This document shows, piece after piece, positions 8,820-18,997 of a DNA stretch of 64,000 bases (the first letter of the stretch is position 1; each line of letters starts with the position of its first letter). A program made the translations under genes and the position numbers. Source of the DNA: Glutamicibacter sp. JC586 (GTDB lineage: Bacteria; Actinomycetota; Actinomycetes; Actinomycetales; Micrococcaceae). The stretch lies in contig NZ_VHIN01000002.1 of assembly GCF_009805585.1 (NCBI RefSeq), forward strand, positions 496,001 to 560,000, read 5' to 3'. The notes under the pieces are model-generated. The model was not told where the DNA came from, searched no databases, and saw only the letters and a list, made by a program, of their open reading frames with translations.

Positions 8820-9935
8820 TCACCGGTTGGCGGAAGAATTCAGCCGTTCAACGGCGGCCGCAATCCGTTCATCGGAAGCGGTCAGTGCCACGCGCACGTG
8901 GCGTTCACCTGCGGTACCGTAAAAAGCACCGGGTCCTGCAACAATTCCTAGCTCGGCCAGCGCCCCGATGGTTTCAAAACTTGGCCGATCGGCAGTGCAC
9001 CACAGGTACAGTCCGGCCACCGAGTCTTCGATGCGTAGCCCGAAGTTTTCCAAGGCCGGGCGCAACGCTGCTCGGCGCGCACGATAGATTTCGCGCTGGA
9101 TGGCAACGTGTTCGTCGTCGCTGAGCGCGACCACCATGGCTTGTTGGATCGGACCGGGAACGATCATGCCAGCATGCTTGCGGCTGTTGACCAGCGTTGG
9201 CATGAGGTTTGGCGCTCCGGCCACAAACGCGGCACGGTAGCCAGCTAGGTTGGACTGCTTGGACAGCGAGTACAGCGCCAGCAGGTTATCTAGCTCTCCC
9301 CCGTTGACTGCAGGGTCCAGAATGCTTGGCACCTGGCCTTCGTATTCGTCCCATCCAAGTTCTGCGTAGCACTCATCAGAGGCAACGACAGCGCCGATTT
9401 CGCGAGCCTGCTGCACGATGTGCGCCAAGGAAGCTGTATCGCGGACCTTGCCGGTGGGGTTACCTGGCGAATTCACCCAAATGAGCTTGACGCGCGATAA
9501 CTCGTCGGCCGAGAGTTCACCAAGATCATCGGTAGCAATCGGGGTGGCCCCGACCAGCTGTGCACCAATGTCATAGGTTGGGTAGGCGATTTTTGGGCGC
9601 ACAACAATGTCCCCTGCGCCAATTCCTAGGAGCAGTGGCAACCAAGCCACCATCTCCTTGGAACCAACGGTCGGCATGACATCATCGACGCCTAGACCAG
9701 TTACGTTTCGCCGGCGAGCAAACCAGTCAACGATGGCTTGGCGAACTTCTACGGTTCCATGTGTGGTGGGGTATCCGTGGGAGTTAGCACCTTGCGCCAG
9801 CGCGTCTTGAATGATCTGCGGGGTGTCATCGACCGGCGTACCGATCGAAAGGTCCACGACCCCTCCTGGATGCTTTGCAGCCTGCTCGCGATATGGTGCG
9901 AGCTGGTTCCAGGGGTAATCGGGGAGCTTAAGCAT
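8820..9935 (-). CDS. dapC: Succinyldiaminopimelate aminotransferase
   Basis: 371 aa class I/II PLP aminotransferase. NSPGNPTG (155-162), SDECY (186-190) and the PLP lysine K226 in YSLSKQSN are all visible. Actinobacterial proteins of this kind next to fdxA are annotated DapC, which converts N-succinyl-2-amino-6-ketopimelate to N-succinyl-LL-DAP. The gene starts 11 bp after the ferredoxin stop, so the two form an operon. With dapE and dapD nearby, three steps of the same branch are clustered here. Confidence 0.87.
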   Translation of the reverse strand: MLKLPDYPWNQLAPYREQAAKHPGGVVDLSIGTPVDDTPQIIQDALAQGANSHGYPTTHGTVEVRQAIVDWFARRRNVTGLGVDDVMPTVGSKEMVAWLPLLLGIGAGDIVVRPKIAYPTYDIGAQLVGATPIATDDLGELSADELSRVKLIWVNSPGNPTGKVRDTASLAHIVQQAREIGAVVASDECYAELGWDEYEGQVPSILDPAVNGGELDNLLALYSLSKQSNLAGYRAAFVAGAPNLMPTLVNSRKHAGMIVPGPIQQAMVVALSDDEHVAIQREIYRARRAALRPALENFGLRIEDSVAGLYLWCTADRPSFETIGALAELGIVAGPGAFYGTAGERHVRVALTASDERIAAAVERLNSSANR

Positions 9936-9946
9936 AAAAGTAAAAC

Positions 9947-10270
9947 CTAGCCTTGGTTCTGAAGTGGCAGTGCACTGATAATCGGGTGATCAGTACCGGT
10001 GTTACCAATTTTAGCGGCGCCGCCTGGGGAACCAAGTTCATCGAAAAAGTCGACGTTAGCCTTGTAATAGTCGGCCCATTCGTCAGGCACGTCATCTTCG
10101 TAATAGATGGCTTCAACGGGGCAGACTGGTTCGCAAGCGCCACAGTCAACACATTCATCCGGGTGAATGTACAGCGAGCGCTCGCCTTCATAAATACAAT
10201 CTACCGGGCACTCTTCGACGCACGCCTTGTCTTTCACGTCGACGCACGGCTGAGCGATGATGTAAGTCAC
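9947..10270 (-). CDS. fdxA: Ferredoxin, 7Fe type
   Basis: 107 aa electron carrier. Eight cysteines form two cluster sites: C9, C17, C21 and C25 in the first half (CVEECPVDC) and C40, C43, C46 and C50 in the second ([11 protein letters not shown]). The wide first spacing (C9 to C17) is typical of actinobacterial 3Fe-4S/4Fe-4S ferredoxins. I chose the GTG at 10270 because the family begins with (M)TYIIAQPC; an ATG 24 bp upstream would add MQGKVSAL. The acidic C-terminal half is typical. It is co-transcribed with dapC. Confidence 0.92.
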   Translation of the reverse strand: MTYIIAQPCVDVKDKACVEECPVDCIYEGERSLYIHPDECVDCGACEPVCPVEAIYYEDDVPDEWADYYKANVDFFDELGSPGGAAKIGNTGTDHPIISALPLQNQG

Positions 10271-10484
10271 GAGGGCCGAGACCTTTCCTTGCACTGGGTG
10301 GTTTCAACATGAGCCAGCAAGATTCCTAGTTGCTCTTTGAATCTCAAACCAGCTCGAACTACAGTCTAGTCCTGATATCAATACTTCTTTGCGCCCGAGT
10401 CACAGCTGTGACGTAACCGACCATTCACATTTCGGACTCTGGCACTTTAGATGAATTCTTCTTACGAAAAGATGACGCGCAAAA

Positions 10485-10715
10485 ATGCTTAGTTTTGGTG
10501 ATTTGGTAGCTGGTGACCGTATTGTCGTGCGATACCGGTTGGAACAAAGCCAAGAGGGTGAAAAATTTAGCGATGCCTTGGGTGAAGTACAAGAGATCAC
10601 CGACGATTCTATTAGCGTGAAGACCCGCTCTGAAGTAGTCATCATTGCGCGGTCCTCAATTACGCATGCCAAACGCGTTCCACCGCCACCGCCTCGCCGC
10701 CGCCCACGTACTTAG
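10485..10715 (+). CDS. Small SH3-like protein resembling the N-terminus of Rv0428c-type acetyltransferases
   Basis: 76 aa. The N-terminal 60 residues form a beta-rich unit beginning FGDLVAGDRIVVRYRL and ending in VKTRSEVVIIARSSITHAKRVP, then a proline/arginine tail PPPPPRRRPRT. This pattern resembles the SH3-like domain that precedes a GNAT domain in mycobacterial Rv0428c-like proteins, which in related genomes also sit next to fdxA/dapC. Here no GNAT domain follows: the frame stops at 10715 and the next gene is unrelated. Either the domain works alone or the gene lost its catalytic part. Confidence 0.6.
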   Translation: MLSFGDLVAGDRIVVRYRLEQSQEGEKFSDALGEVQEITDDSISVKTRSEVVIIARSSITHAKRVPPPPPRRRPRT

Positions 10716-10807
10716 AAAACCGCTTCTGCGATCATTCGAGAAACGTTAGGGTTCAACTTCTTGGCGACATGTGATTTGACTCTGCCAATCACTTAGCAAT
10801 TTTCGCG

Positions 10808-10820
10808 TATGCTGTTTGCA
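10808..10820 (+). promoter_or_regulatory. -10 element of the winged-helix regulator gene
   Basis: TATGCT at 10808-10813 is followed by 6 nt and the ATG at 10820, with no ribosome binding site between. A leaderless mRNA is likely. Confidence 0.4.
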
Positions 10821-11329
10821 TGCCATCAGACAAACATGTCCAATCGCGAGCTCGTGCACTCAGTTCTCCGCTGAGGCTTCGAATCCTTCGTTTGTGCCTG
10901 CACGAGTCACGCACGAACAAGGAAATCGCGGACATTCTTGAGCTAAACCCGGCCACTTCATTGCACCATGTGCGCACCTTGGTGACCAACGGTTACCTTG
11001 CCCCCGAGGAAGCCCGTCGCGGTAATCGTGGCGCGAAAGAAGTTCCCTACCGCAGCACCAAACAGTCGTGGGGAACGCGAATCCCTGACGCCGCTCCAAT
11101 GCTCGTGGACACATTTCTGCAAGAAATTGAGGGACTGGCACCCGAAGAAATTCAAGTCATCCGTGTCGGTTTGAAGCTTAGCGAAGCGTCACGGCAGGAA
11201 ATGATGTCTCGACTGCGTACGGTCATTGAGGATTATGCGATGCGAGAGCCCGAGGAAGATGGTGTAGCAACATCCCTCTTCTTGGCTCACCACTTGGACA
11301 TAACCGGTAGTTCGGTCGCGGAAGACTAA
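10820..11329 (+). CDS. ArsR-like winged-helix transcriptional regulator
   Basis: 169 aa. The N-terminal 80 residues are a winged helix-turn-helix: LSSPLRLRILRLCLHE, NKEIADILELNPATSLHHVRTL (recognition helix) and a basic wing. The remaining 90 residues are a mostly helical domain rich in Glu (EEIQVIRVGLKLSEASRQEMM), reminiscent of the C-terminal part of ArsR/YxaD-type regulators. No metal-binding cysteines are present, so it is not a CadC-type metal sensor. Its target is not evident, though the divergent and convergent neighbours are housekeeping genes. Confidence 0.78.
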   Translation: MPSDKHVQSRARALSSPLRLRILRLCLHESRTNKEIADILELNPATSLHHVRTLVTNGYLAPEEARRGNRGAKEVPYRSTKQSWGTRIPDAAPMLVDTFLQEIEGLAPEEIQVIRVGLKLSEASRQEMMSRLRTVIEDYAMREPEEDGVATSLFLAHHLDITGSSVAED

Positions 11330-11361
11330 ACGGCCGACCCCGTTCTAAATCTTTGTTTGTT

Positions 11362-11411
11362 AAACACATAAGGTGTTCTTCCCGGATGGGGAAGAACACC
11401 TTATGTGTTTA
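11362..11411. terminator. Bidirectional terminator between convergent genes
   Basis: A perfect 22-bp stem (11362-11383 with 11389-11410) and a 5-nt loop. The right arm contains the stop codon of the membrane protein gene on the minus strand. Confidence 0.88.
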
Positions 11412-11846
11412 GTTGGGGCGATGCTGCTTACGAAGATTTCGCAGTGCCAGCACCAATCCAACGATGGCAGGAATGATCATTCCGTACATCCACAAGGCCG
11501 AAGCAATGGTTGGGCCTGGCAGATATTTGTAATACTGCATGCTCAGAATGAGTTGGTCATTTCCTACATAGGAAATCAGTCCAACACACACATAACAACC
11601 GATAAAGGCCAAGGCACCGGCCCACAGTTTCTCTGAAGAGACCGCAGCCCAGTAAACCAAGAGGCCAAGCAAGAGCCATGCAACACCCACGCCCCACACC
11701 ACCGGAATATCGTTACCGACATAGGTGATGGACGCGTGAATGGCTGTACCGAGCAGTCCTGCGACCACGGCGGCAACCGCTCCGCGCCAAAGCGCGGAGA
11801 GGTTACTTCCCTGGTTGTTTTGCTTATTAGGAGCGAGCGCGTGCAC
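11409..11846 (-). CDS. Small integral membrane protein
   Basis: About 145 aa with four hydrophobic helices: about 25-45, 52-72, 80-98 and 115-138 (from the GTG at 11846). The ends are polar and basic. It overlaps the 3' end of typA by about 20 bp; the GTG at 11846 has AAGG 6 nt upstream, and an ATG at 11861 is also possible. It is transcribed after typA and is probably part of the same message. I do not recognise the family. A repeated SYVGNDQ / TYVGNDI pattern in two loops suggests an internal duplication. Confidence 0.65.
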   Translation of the reverse strand: MHALAPNKQNNQGSNLSALWRGAVAAVVAGLLGTAIHASITYVGNDIPVVWGVGVAWLLLGLLVYWAAVSSEKLWAGALAFIGCYVCVGLISYVGNDQLILSMQYYKYLPGPTIASALWMYGMIIPAIVGLVLALRNLRKQHRPN

Positions 11847-13734
11847 GGGTAGCCTTGGCACGGTCGTTGGCGTTCAGCAGAACCTTACGGATACGGATCG
11901 CTTCTGGGGTAACCTCAACGCACTCGTCTTCGCGAGCGAATTCCAGCGACTCTTCCAGGGTCAGGGTGCGTGGTGGAGTCAAGTTCTCGAAGCTGTCCGA
12001 GGAAGCTGCACGCATGTTGGTGAGCTTCTTTTCCTTGGTGATGTTCACGTCCATGTCATCGGCGCGCGAGTTCTCGCCCACGATCATGCCCTCGTAAACC
12101 TCTTCGGTTGGCTTCACGAAGAAGTTCATGCGTTCCTGCAGGTTGATCATTGCGAATGGAGTCACAACGCCGGCACGGTCAGCAACGATCGAACCGTTGA
12201 TGCGGTACTCGATAGCACCTGCCCATGGCTCGTAACCTTCAGCCAGCGAAGCTGCGATACCAGCGCCACGGGTTTCGGTCAGGAAGCGAGTACGGAAGCC
12301 GATCAGGCCACGTGCTGGGACCATGAATTCCATGCGAACCCAACCGGTACCGTGGTTAGCCATGTCGGTCATGCGACCCTTACGCGATGCCATCAGCTGG
12401 GTGATAGCGCCCAGGTACTCTTCTGGTACGTCAATGGTCATGCGTTCCATTGGCTCGTGAACCTTGCCGTCAACAACCTTGGTCACAACCTGTGGCTTGC
12501 CGACGGTCAGCTCGAAGCCTTCGCGACGCATCTGCTCGACGAGGATGGCCAGTGCCAATTCGCCACGACCCTGTACTTCCCAAGCATCTGGACGCTCGGT
12601 TGGCAGGATGTTCAGCGAAACGTTACCGATCAGTTCCTTGTCAAGGCGATCCTTGACCTGGCGGGCGGTAACCTTGGCGCCCTTAACCTTGCCAGCAAGT
12701 GGCGAGGTGTTAATACCGATGGTCATCGAGATCGCAGGTGGATCAACGGTGATCAGTGGAAGCGGCTTAGGGTTCTCAAGGTCGGTGAGGGTTTCACCAA
12801 TCATGATGTCTTCGATGCCGGCAACTGCAACGATCTCGCCTGGACCAGCTTCTTCGGCTGGAACACGGGTCAGACCCTTGGTGGCGAGAAGCTCGGTGAT
12901 CTTCACCTGCTTCATGGTGCCGTCTTGGCGAGCCCAGTTCACCTGCTGACCCTTACGCAGGGTGCCGTTGATCATGCGCAGCAGTGCCAGACGGCCAAGG
13001 AATGGCGATGCGTCAAGGTTGGTGACGTGAGCCTGAAGAACTTCGCCCTCGTTGTAGGTCGGGGCAGGAACGTGCTTGATGATGGTCTCGAACAGTGGCT
13101 CAAGATCTTCATTGTCTGGCAGGGTGCCATCGGCTGGCTGGTTCATCGAAGCGTAACCGGCCTTGCCCGAAGCAAAGACCACAGGAACGTTCAAGATGGC
13201 GTCAAGATCCAGATCTGGAGCTTCATCAGCCAGGTCCGATGCCAAGCCCAACAGCAGGTCCATGGAGTCAGAGATGACGCCATCGATGCGGGAGTCAGGG
13301 CGGTCGGTCTTGTTGACCACGATGATGACTGGAAGGTTTGCGCTCAGGGCCTTACGCAGCACGAAGCGGGTCTGAGGCAGCGGGCCTTCAGAAGCGTCAA
13401 CCAGCAGAACAACGCCATCAACCATGGAAAGGCCACGCTCGACCTCGCCACCGAAGTCAGCGTGACCCGGGGTATCGATAACGTTGATGGTCATGTTCTT
13501 GCCTTCAGCAGCTGGGCCGCTGTAGAACACGGTGGTGTTCTTGGCAAGGATGGTGATGCCCTTCTCGCGTTCCAACTCGCCGGAGTCCATCACGCGATCT
13601 TCGGTTTCACCATGGCTGTCGAATGCGCCAGTCTGCTGGAGCATGGCGTTAACCAGGGTGGTCTTTCCGTGGTCAACGTGTGCAACGATGGCAACATTGC
13701 GAAGTTCGTCGCGACTAATGGTGGTAGCTGACAT
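11827..13734 (-). CDS. typA: Ribosome-associated GTPase TypA/BipA
   Basis: 635 aa translational GTPase acting on the 50S subunit under stress. G1 AHVDHGKTT (18-26), G3 DTPGHADFGGEVERG, G4 NKTD and G5-like SGKAG are intact, followed by EF-G-like domains III and V and the TypA C-terminal domain (GTGWVRMEFMVPARGLIGFR). I start it at ATG 13734 (MSATTISRDELRN), where the family begins; an upstream in-frame ATG adds 30 unlikely residues. Its 3' end overlaps the small membrane protein gene. Confidence 0.93.
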   Translation of the reverse strand: MSATTISRDELRNVAIVAHVDHGKTTLVNAMLQQTGAFDSHGETEDRVMDSGELEREKGITILAKNTTVFYSGPAAEGKNMTINVIDTPGHADFGGEVERGLSMVDGVVLLVDASEGPLPQTRFVLRKALSANLPVIIVVNKTDRPDSRIDGVISDSMDLLLGLASDLADEAPDLDLDAILNVPVVFASGKAGYASMNQPADGTLPDNEDLEPLFETIIKHVPAPTYNEGEVLQAHVTNLDASPFLGRLALLRMINGTLRKGQQVNWARQDGTMKQVKITELLATKGLTRVPAEEAGPGEIVAVAGIEDIMIGETLTDLENPKPLPLITVDPPAISMTIGINTSPLAGKVKGAKVTARQVKDRLDKELIGNVSLNILPTERPDAWEVQGRGELALAILVEQMRREGFELTVGKPQVVTKVVDGKVHEPMERMTIDVPEEYLGAITQLMASRKGRMTDMANHGTGWVRMEFMVPARGLIGFRTRFLTETRGAGIAASLAEGYEPWAGAIEYRINGSIVADRAGVVTPFAMINLQERMNFFVKPTEEVYEGMIVGENSRADDMDVNITKEKKLTNMRAASSDSFENLTPPRTLTLEESLEFAREDECVEVTPEAIRIRKVLLNANDRAKATRARARS

Positions 13735-13881
13735 GCGTGAAGGCTCACTTCCGCTCGAGGATTTTGAATCAAAGGGGTCGGGGCCATAGTCGACCCAACA
13801 AACCAGTTTACGCTCTCGAGGCAAGTACTCCGGTGCTCTGTGTCAGAACATACAAGAATTTTCGGAAAAATCGCCAAAAAT

Positions 13882-14427
13882 TCAGTCTTTTGCCACGGTG
13901 GGAATCCAAAACCGTAGCGAGCTGGTTCCATCCGAGCTCTCTAAAACAGGAAACTCGGCGTCTAACACTCCCCCACACTTTTTGATGGTGGTTTGCGAAC
14001 CCACATTGGTGCTGTCACAGGTGAGCAGTGCTTGCTTCACCCCGGCATCACGTACTTGCCGCAGAGCAAATTGACACAGCTGAACCGCGACACCGCGGCG
14101 ACGAAATTCTGGAAGAACCCCGTAACCAATGTGCCCACCGTATTGAAGCAGTGAATCATTGAGCTCATAACGCACCGAAACACGCCCGACTAGTTCGCCA
14201 CCTTGGTCAAAGGCAGCAAAGAGGGCTGAACGTACCCAGCCAGGTGGAATATGTTCGCCCCGGCGTCCCGCGTTCATGCGGTAAATGTAATCTTCCCAAG
14301 CCTCGTGTTGCGTCCACGTTGGAAGAAACTCAAAATCATCAGCCAACATTGTCTGATGCGCGTCAATGGCCTGTTGCTCATCAGCGCTTGTCAGTTCACG
14401 GATTTCCAAAGTTTCACGGTAGCTCAT
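13882..14427 (-). CDS. GNAT family N-acetyltransferase
   Basis: 181 aa, one complete GNAT domain. The acetyl-CoA pyrophosphate loop reads GYGVLPEFRRRGVA (about 100-113), preceded by the conserved beta strand GHIGY and followed by the C-terminal LTCDSTNVGSQTTIKKCGG segment typical of small-molecule or protein N-acetyltransferases. The substrate is not evident. It lies 147 bp upstream of typA on the same strand. Confidence 0.82.
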   Translation of the reverse strand: MSYRETLEIRELTSADEQQAIDAHQTMLADDFEFLPTWTQHEAWEDYIYRMNAGRRGEHIPPGWVRSALFAAFDQGGELVGRVSVRYELNDSLLQYGGHIGYGVLPEFRRRGVAVQLCQFALRQVRDAGVKQALLTCDSTNVGSQTTIKKCGGVLDAEFPVLESSDGTSSLRFWIPTVAKD

Positions 14428-14471
14428 GTGGCCATTATGCCAGCGGGCACCCTCCGAGCTTCCATCAAGGC

Positions 14472-15613
14472 CTAGTAACTAATCTTTTCGCCTTCAACCT
14501 GGTGATGCCAGGCGAGAGTACCGCCGACAAGGCTGTAAACTTTTCGGTCCTGCGGCAAGAATTTTGTTGCGCTCTTCGCTGCCTGTGCTGAACGGACACC
14601 TGTTTTGCACACCATTACCACCGGTGCTTCACCCGGGATAGAGGTAGCTATTTCATCGTCCAAAGTGGCCAACGGCAAGTGAAGACTTCCAGGAATAGCA
14701 ATGATCTCGCGCTCCCAGTCTTCACGAACATCAACAATCAGTACCTCGCTGCTGGACTGTAACTGGATGAGCTCCCCAACGCTCAGCTCGGCTACCGATT
14801 GGTCCATGGCACAGACTACCGGCTGATAGTTGCCTAATTCTGTGACTTTTTGACGTTCCGGGTCCGGGGCAAAACCCAAGGTATTTACGCTGTGCTCTAA
14901 CGCGTCGTAGAGCCAGAGCTTGCCGGACAGGCTTCGCCCAACGCCAGTGATCAGTTTTAGAACCTCGATGCTCATGACGGAACCGACCACTCCACAGAGG
15001 GCACCAAAAACCCCACCTTCGGCACAACTTGGTACCGAATCAGCATCGGGCAATTCAGGGAAGAGATCGCGCAGCATCGGCCCGGTCCGTGGATCAAAGA
15101 CTGAGACCTGGCCGGAGAACTGAAACAGTGTTCCCCAAACTAACGGGGTGCCACTGATTTCTGCGGCGTCGGAAGCCAGGTACCGGGTCGCGAAGTTGTC
15201 ACTGCCATCGACCACCACGTCGTAGTCGGCGAACAGTGCCAGTGCGTTGGAGGTGTTTAAGCGTTCGTTGATCGCTTGCACCTGCACGCCACTATTGTGT
15301 TCGCGCGCGTACCGAATCACCGAGTCAACCTTGGGCCGGTCGGTGTCAGCTTCACGATGGATGATCTGACGTTGCAGGTTCGATAGCTCCACGGTGTCAT
15401 CGTCCACTACTGCGATATGCCCTACGCCCGCGGCAATTAGGTAACTTGCTATGGGGCTACCTAGTCCCCCAGCGCCAATGATCAACACCTTGGCGTTCAT
15501 AATTCTTCGCTGGCCGGTTTCTCCCACTCCCGGCAAGGTGAGGTGCCGAGAATATCGGGCCAGTGCCCCTGATTCAATGTTGGCTGCCGGTTCACACAGT
15601 GGTGCGGTGGTCA

Positions 15614-15614
<1 letters not shown>
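14472..15614 (-). CDS. thiF: ThiF/MoeB-type sulfur-carrier adenylyltransferase with rhodanese domain
   Basis: 380 aa. The N-terminal two thirds are an E1-like adenylyltransferase: the nucleotide loop GAGGLGSP (47-54), the Arg finger region NLQRQIIH and the ATP-binding VDGSDNFATRYL. The C-terminal 100 residues are a rhodanese domain whose active loop C-K-T-G-V-R-S starts at C336. It should adenylate the ThiS C-terminus and supply sulfur, making thiocarboxylate for thiazole synthesis; MoaD activation cannot be excluded. Its ATG shares one base with the thiG stop. It is the last gene of the thiamine operon. Confidence 0.85.
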
Positions 15615-16676
<1,062 letters not shown>

Positions 16677-16680
<4 letters not shown>

Positions 16681-17801
16681 GAGCTTTGCTCCTGAGGTAA
16701 GTGGAATGAAGAGTCAGAAAAGCGGTACGGATCAACGTTGGCAAGCATCGGGTTCTCAGTAAGATTTTCGGCAAGATCTGCAGTCAGTTGAGAGCCCAAG
16801 GGACTGAGCAACACACCATGGCGTGAATAGCCAGTGGAGAGTACCAACCCTGGATCTAACCGACCGATCAGGGGACGGTCATCGCCCGTTGCTGGACGAG
16901 CTCGCGCAATCACCTCGTTCAGTGAGCAGTCCGCGATCCCCGGAACCAGTCTTCGTGCGTTATCAAGTAGGTTGACCATTGATCCGACGCTCACCTCGGG
17001 GTTTCCGTCCTCTCGCACGCTAGCTCCGAGTACTAGGCTGCCGTCCTTGCGAGGCACCAGATAGACGTTTTCTCGGTGCACGATGCCCCGCACAATTCTC
17101 GAAAGTAACGGTGGACCAACCGGTGCTTGGATTCGAAGGATGTCTCCATACACAGGGCGTAGTGGCAACGGATCCAGACCCTTGATGGTGCCTAGTGCCG
17201 TACAAAGAATCGTTTGATCGGCGACCAGCACTGTCCCTGTGGATGTGCGCACCCCGATGGTTTGCAGACCGCTTGTGACCAGTTCTTCGCCGCGTTCTAA
17301 AACGAGGCTAGTGCTGAAATGTTCCAGGAGGATGCGCACCACCGACCGCGGGTCAATTTGGTGGTCATGGGCGCAAAACACAGCGCCAGCGATATTGCTG
17401 GCCAGTGAGGGTTCCATACGCCGCGCCTGGCTAGGTAGCAGTTTTTCTGCTGCTAAACCCAGAGATGTCTGTAATTCCAGCAGTTCATGCAAGGCTTCGC
17501 GGTCGGCCGGTTCGGCGGCCACGACCAGTGTTGCGCTTTCGAGGTAATCCGGGCGCACCCCGGCGATTGCTTCAAGTTGGTTCACGAACTGCGGGTAGCT
17601 GGCATTTGAAGCTGCCAACATTTGATGCAGTGGGCCTTGACCCCATACGGTTTCTGCCGCCGGCGCCAGCATTCCAGCGGCCGCGTGGCTCGCACCCTGA
17701 CCGGGTGCAGGATCGATAATGCTTACGGTATGACCCCGCAAACTGAGCTCAAAGGCGGTGGCTAGGCCGATAATTCCGGCGCCAACAATATTGACATGCA
17801 C
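16677..17801 (-). CDS. thiO: Glycine oxidase ThiO
   Basis: 374 aa FAD-dependent amine oxidase of the DAO family. The dinucleotide motif GAGIIGLATAFELS lies at residues 7-20 and the C-terminal GYSRHGVLLSP region binds flavin and substrate carboxylate. It oxidises glycine to iminoglycine, the donor for ThiG. The start is a GTG at 17801 with GGAAGG upstream. It is the first gene of thiO-thiS-thiG-thiF and lies directly downstream of a TPP riboswitch. Confidence 0.9.
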
Positions 17802-17810
17802 CAGGGCACG

Positions 17811-17896
17811 CTTCCTTCCTACGGCGGCATGACCCGCATCAGGTGTAGCGGTCGGCCCAGTGCCCTCTCAGCCTGGTCTATTCAGGCTCCCGCGGA
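17811..17896 (-). ncRNA. TPP riboswitch controlling thiOSGF
   Basis: On the minus strand the leader contains the conserved thi-box elements in order: GGGAGCC, then GGCTGAGAGGGC, then the second half ACACCTGATGCGGGTCATG, closing with CCGTAGGAAGG. CTGAGA and the ACCTGAT core bind the pyrimidine and pyrophosphate ends of TPP. The 3' end contains the GGAAGG that can act as the thiO ribosome binding site, so TPP probably blocks translation initiation, as is common in actinobacteria. Confidence 0.92.
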
Positions 17897-17983
17897 GTTA
17901 GTGAGATTATAAGCATGTTCCATCGCATCAAGGCGAACCAGCATGGTCTTAGTTCCGTCATCTTCTGTGATGTACTTACAACC

Positions 17984-18922
17984 ATGTCCTCTCTGAAGTA
18001 TCCCGCGAAGCTCACGGCTGGCTCTGAGTTGTTTGAAAGCATCCTCGGTTTCGAGCGCCAACTGCTTTGCCCTGCGGTACGGCAGGACGCCGAAAAACTC
18101 GGCTTTCTACTGCATGAAAGTTTCAGCGAAGTAGGTGCCAGCGGGCGCACCTACGATCGCGACCAAGTCATCGAATTATTATCCGCTGAGAATCCAACAA
18201 AGTCGGCAGGGCTTGTCGCAGATCCACAGTGTCTACAGCTGGCCGAAAATCTCGTGATGCTTCGTTGGGCAACTAGCGGCGAGAGACCCAGCCAACGGAC
18301 CTCGCTTTGGGTGTTTGAGGAAAATCGTTGGCAGATGCTCTTTCATCAGGGAACGTTGAGTTCCACCGAGCTGCAGAATTCTTCGACAGCCACTTACGCA
18401 CTGCGGGCACTAAAGTCTTACGATGCGGACGCTGTCTATGAAGCTTTTGATTCCAACCCAGACATGAGCCGACAAGGTGATGCCAGCACCCCTGCCACTG
18501 CCCGTAAGTATGTTGGAGCACTATTGGCCGACCGAAATCAATGTCCGGTAGCGATCACCGCTGATGACCGATTGATCGGAGTGGTCGGCGCAAGCATTGA
18601 CTCGGGTAATAAGAACGCCTGGGTTTGGTATTGGATGCACGCAGGTTATCGCGGTCAATCGTTGACTACCCGAGCTCTGGCTTCGGTGGTGTCCTATCTT
18701 TTTGAGGATCTGGGACTGCACCGCTTGGAGCTGGGATTGCGTGCCAATAATCCCGCCTCGCGTCTTGTGGCCGAGAAGAACGGATTTATCCGTGAAGGTA
18801 TTGAGCGGGAGAAGTTTTTGATCGACGGTCACCGGATTGATGTTTTCAATTACGCACGACTTCTCTCCGACCCCACTCCGCAAGTTCAGCACCTGTCTTG
18901 GTCCGCTTCCATTCAGTGTTAG
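17984..18922 (+). CDS. Two-domain protein: DUF4440 (NTF2-like) fused to GNAT acetyltransferase
   Basis: About 312 aa. Residues 10-130 look like an NTF2-like DUF4440 domain (ESILGFERQLLCPAVRQD..., with LWVFEENRWQMLFHQG at the end). Residues 135-300 are a RimJ/RimL-type GNAT with the loop YRGQSLTTRALASVV and the C-terminal LGLRANNPASRLVAEKNGF. I prefer the ATG at 17984: TGTACT at 17971-17976 is a -10 element 7 nt away. An ATG at 17915 would add 23 residues unlike either domain. It is divergent from the thiamine operon. Substrate unknown. Confidence 0.75.
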   Translation: MSSLKYPAKLTAGSELFESILGFERQLLCPAVRQDAEKLGFLLHESFSEVGASGRTYDRDQVIELLSAENPTKSAGLVADPQCLQLAENLVMLRWATSGERPSQRTSLWVFEENRWQMLFHQGTLSSTELQNSSTATYALRALKSYDADAVYEAFDSNPDMSRQGDASTPATARKYVGALLADRNQCPVAITADDRLIGVVGASIDSGNKNAWVWYWMHAGYRGQSLTTRALASVVSYLFEDLGLHRLELGLRANNPASRLVAEKNGFIREGIEREKFLIDGHRIDVFNYARLLSDPTPQVQHLSWSASIQC

Positions 18923-18930
18923 ATCACAAC

Positions 18931-18969
18931 ACAAAAGTCGCGGATTCCGGTGGATTCCGCGACTTTTGT
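18931..18969. terminator. Bidirectional terminator
   Basis: A 14-bp stem (18931-18944 with 18956-18969) with ACAAAA on one side and TTTTGT on the other, between the convergent fusion gene and the MscS-type gene. Confidence 0.82.
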
Positions 18970-18997
18970 TGTGTCCCTGAGGTTTTGTTTGAGGTGG

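Noticed and set aside
11740-13731. A 663-codon open frame on the plus strand opposite typA
   Set aside because: It is exactly antisense to typA, is rich in His/Trp/Gln/Cys as expected of a complement frame, and has no domain. typA is certain.
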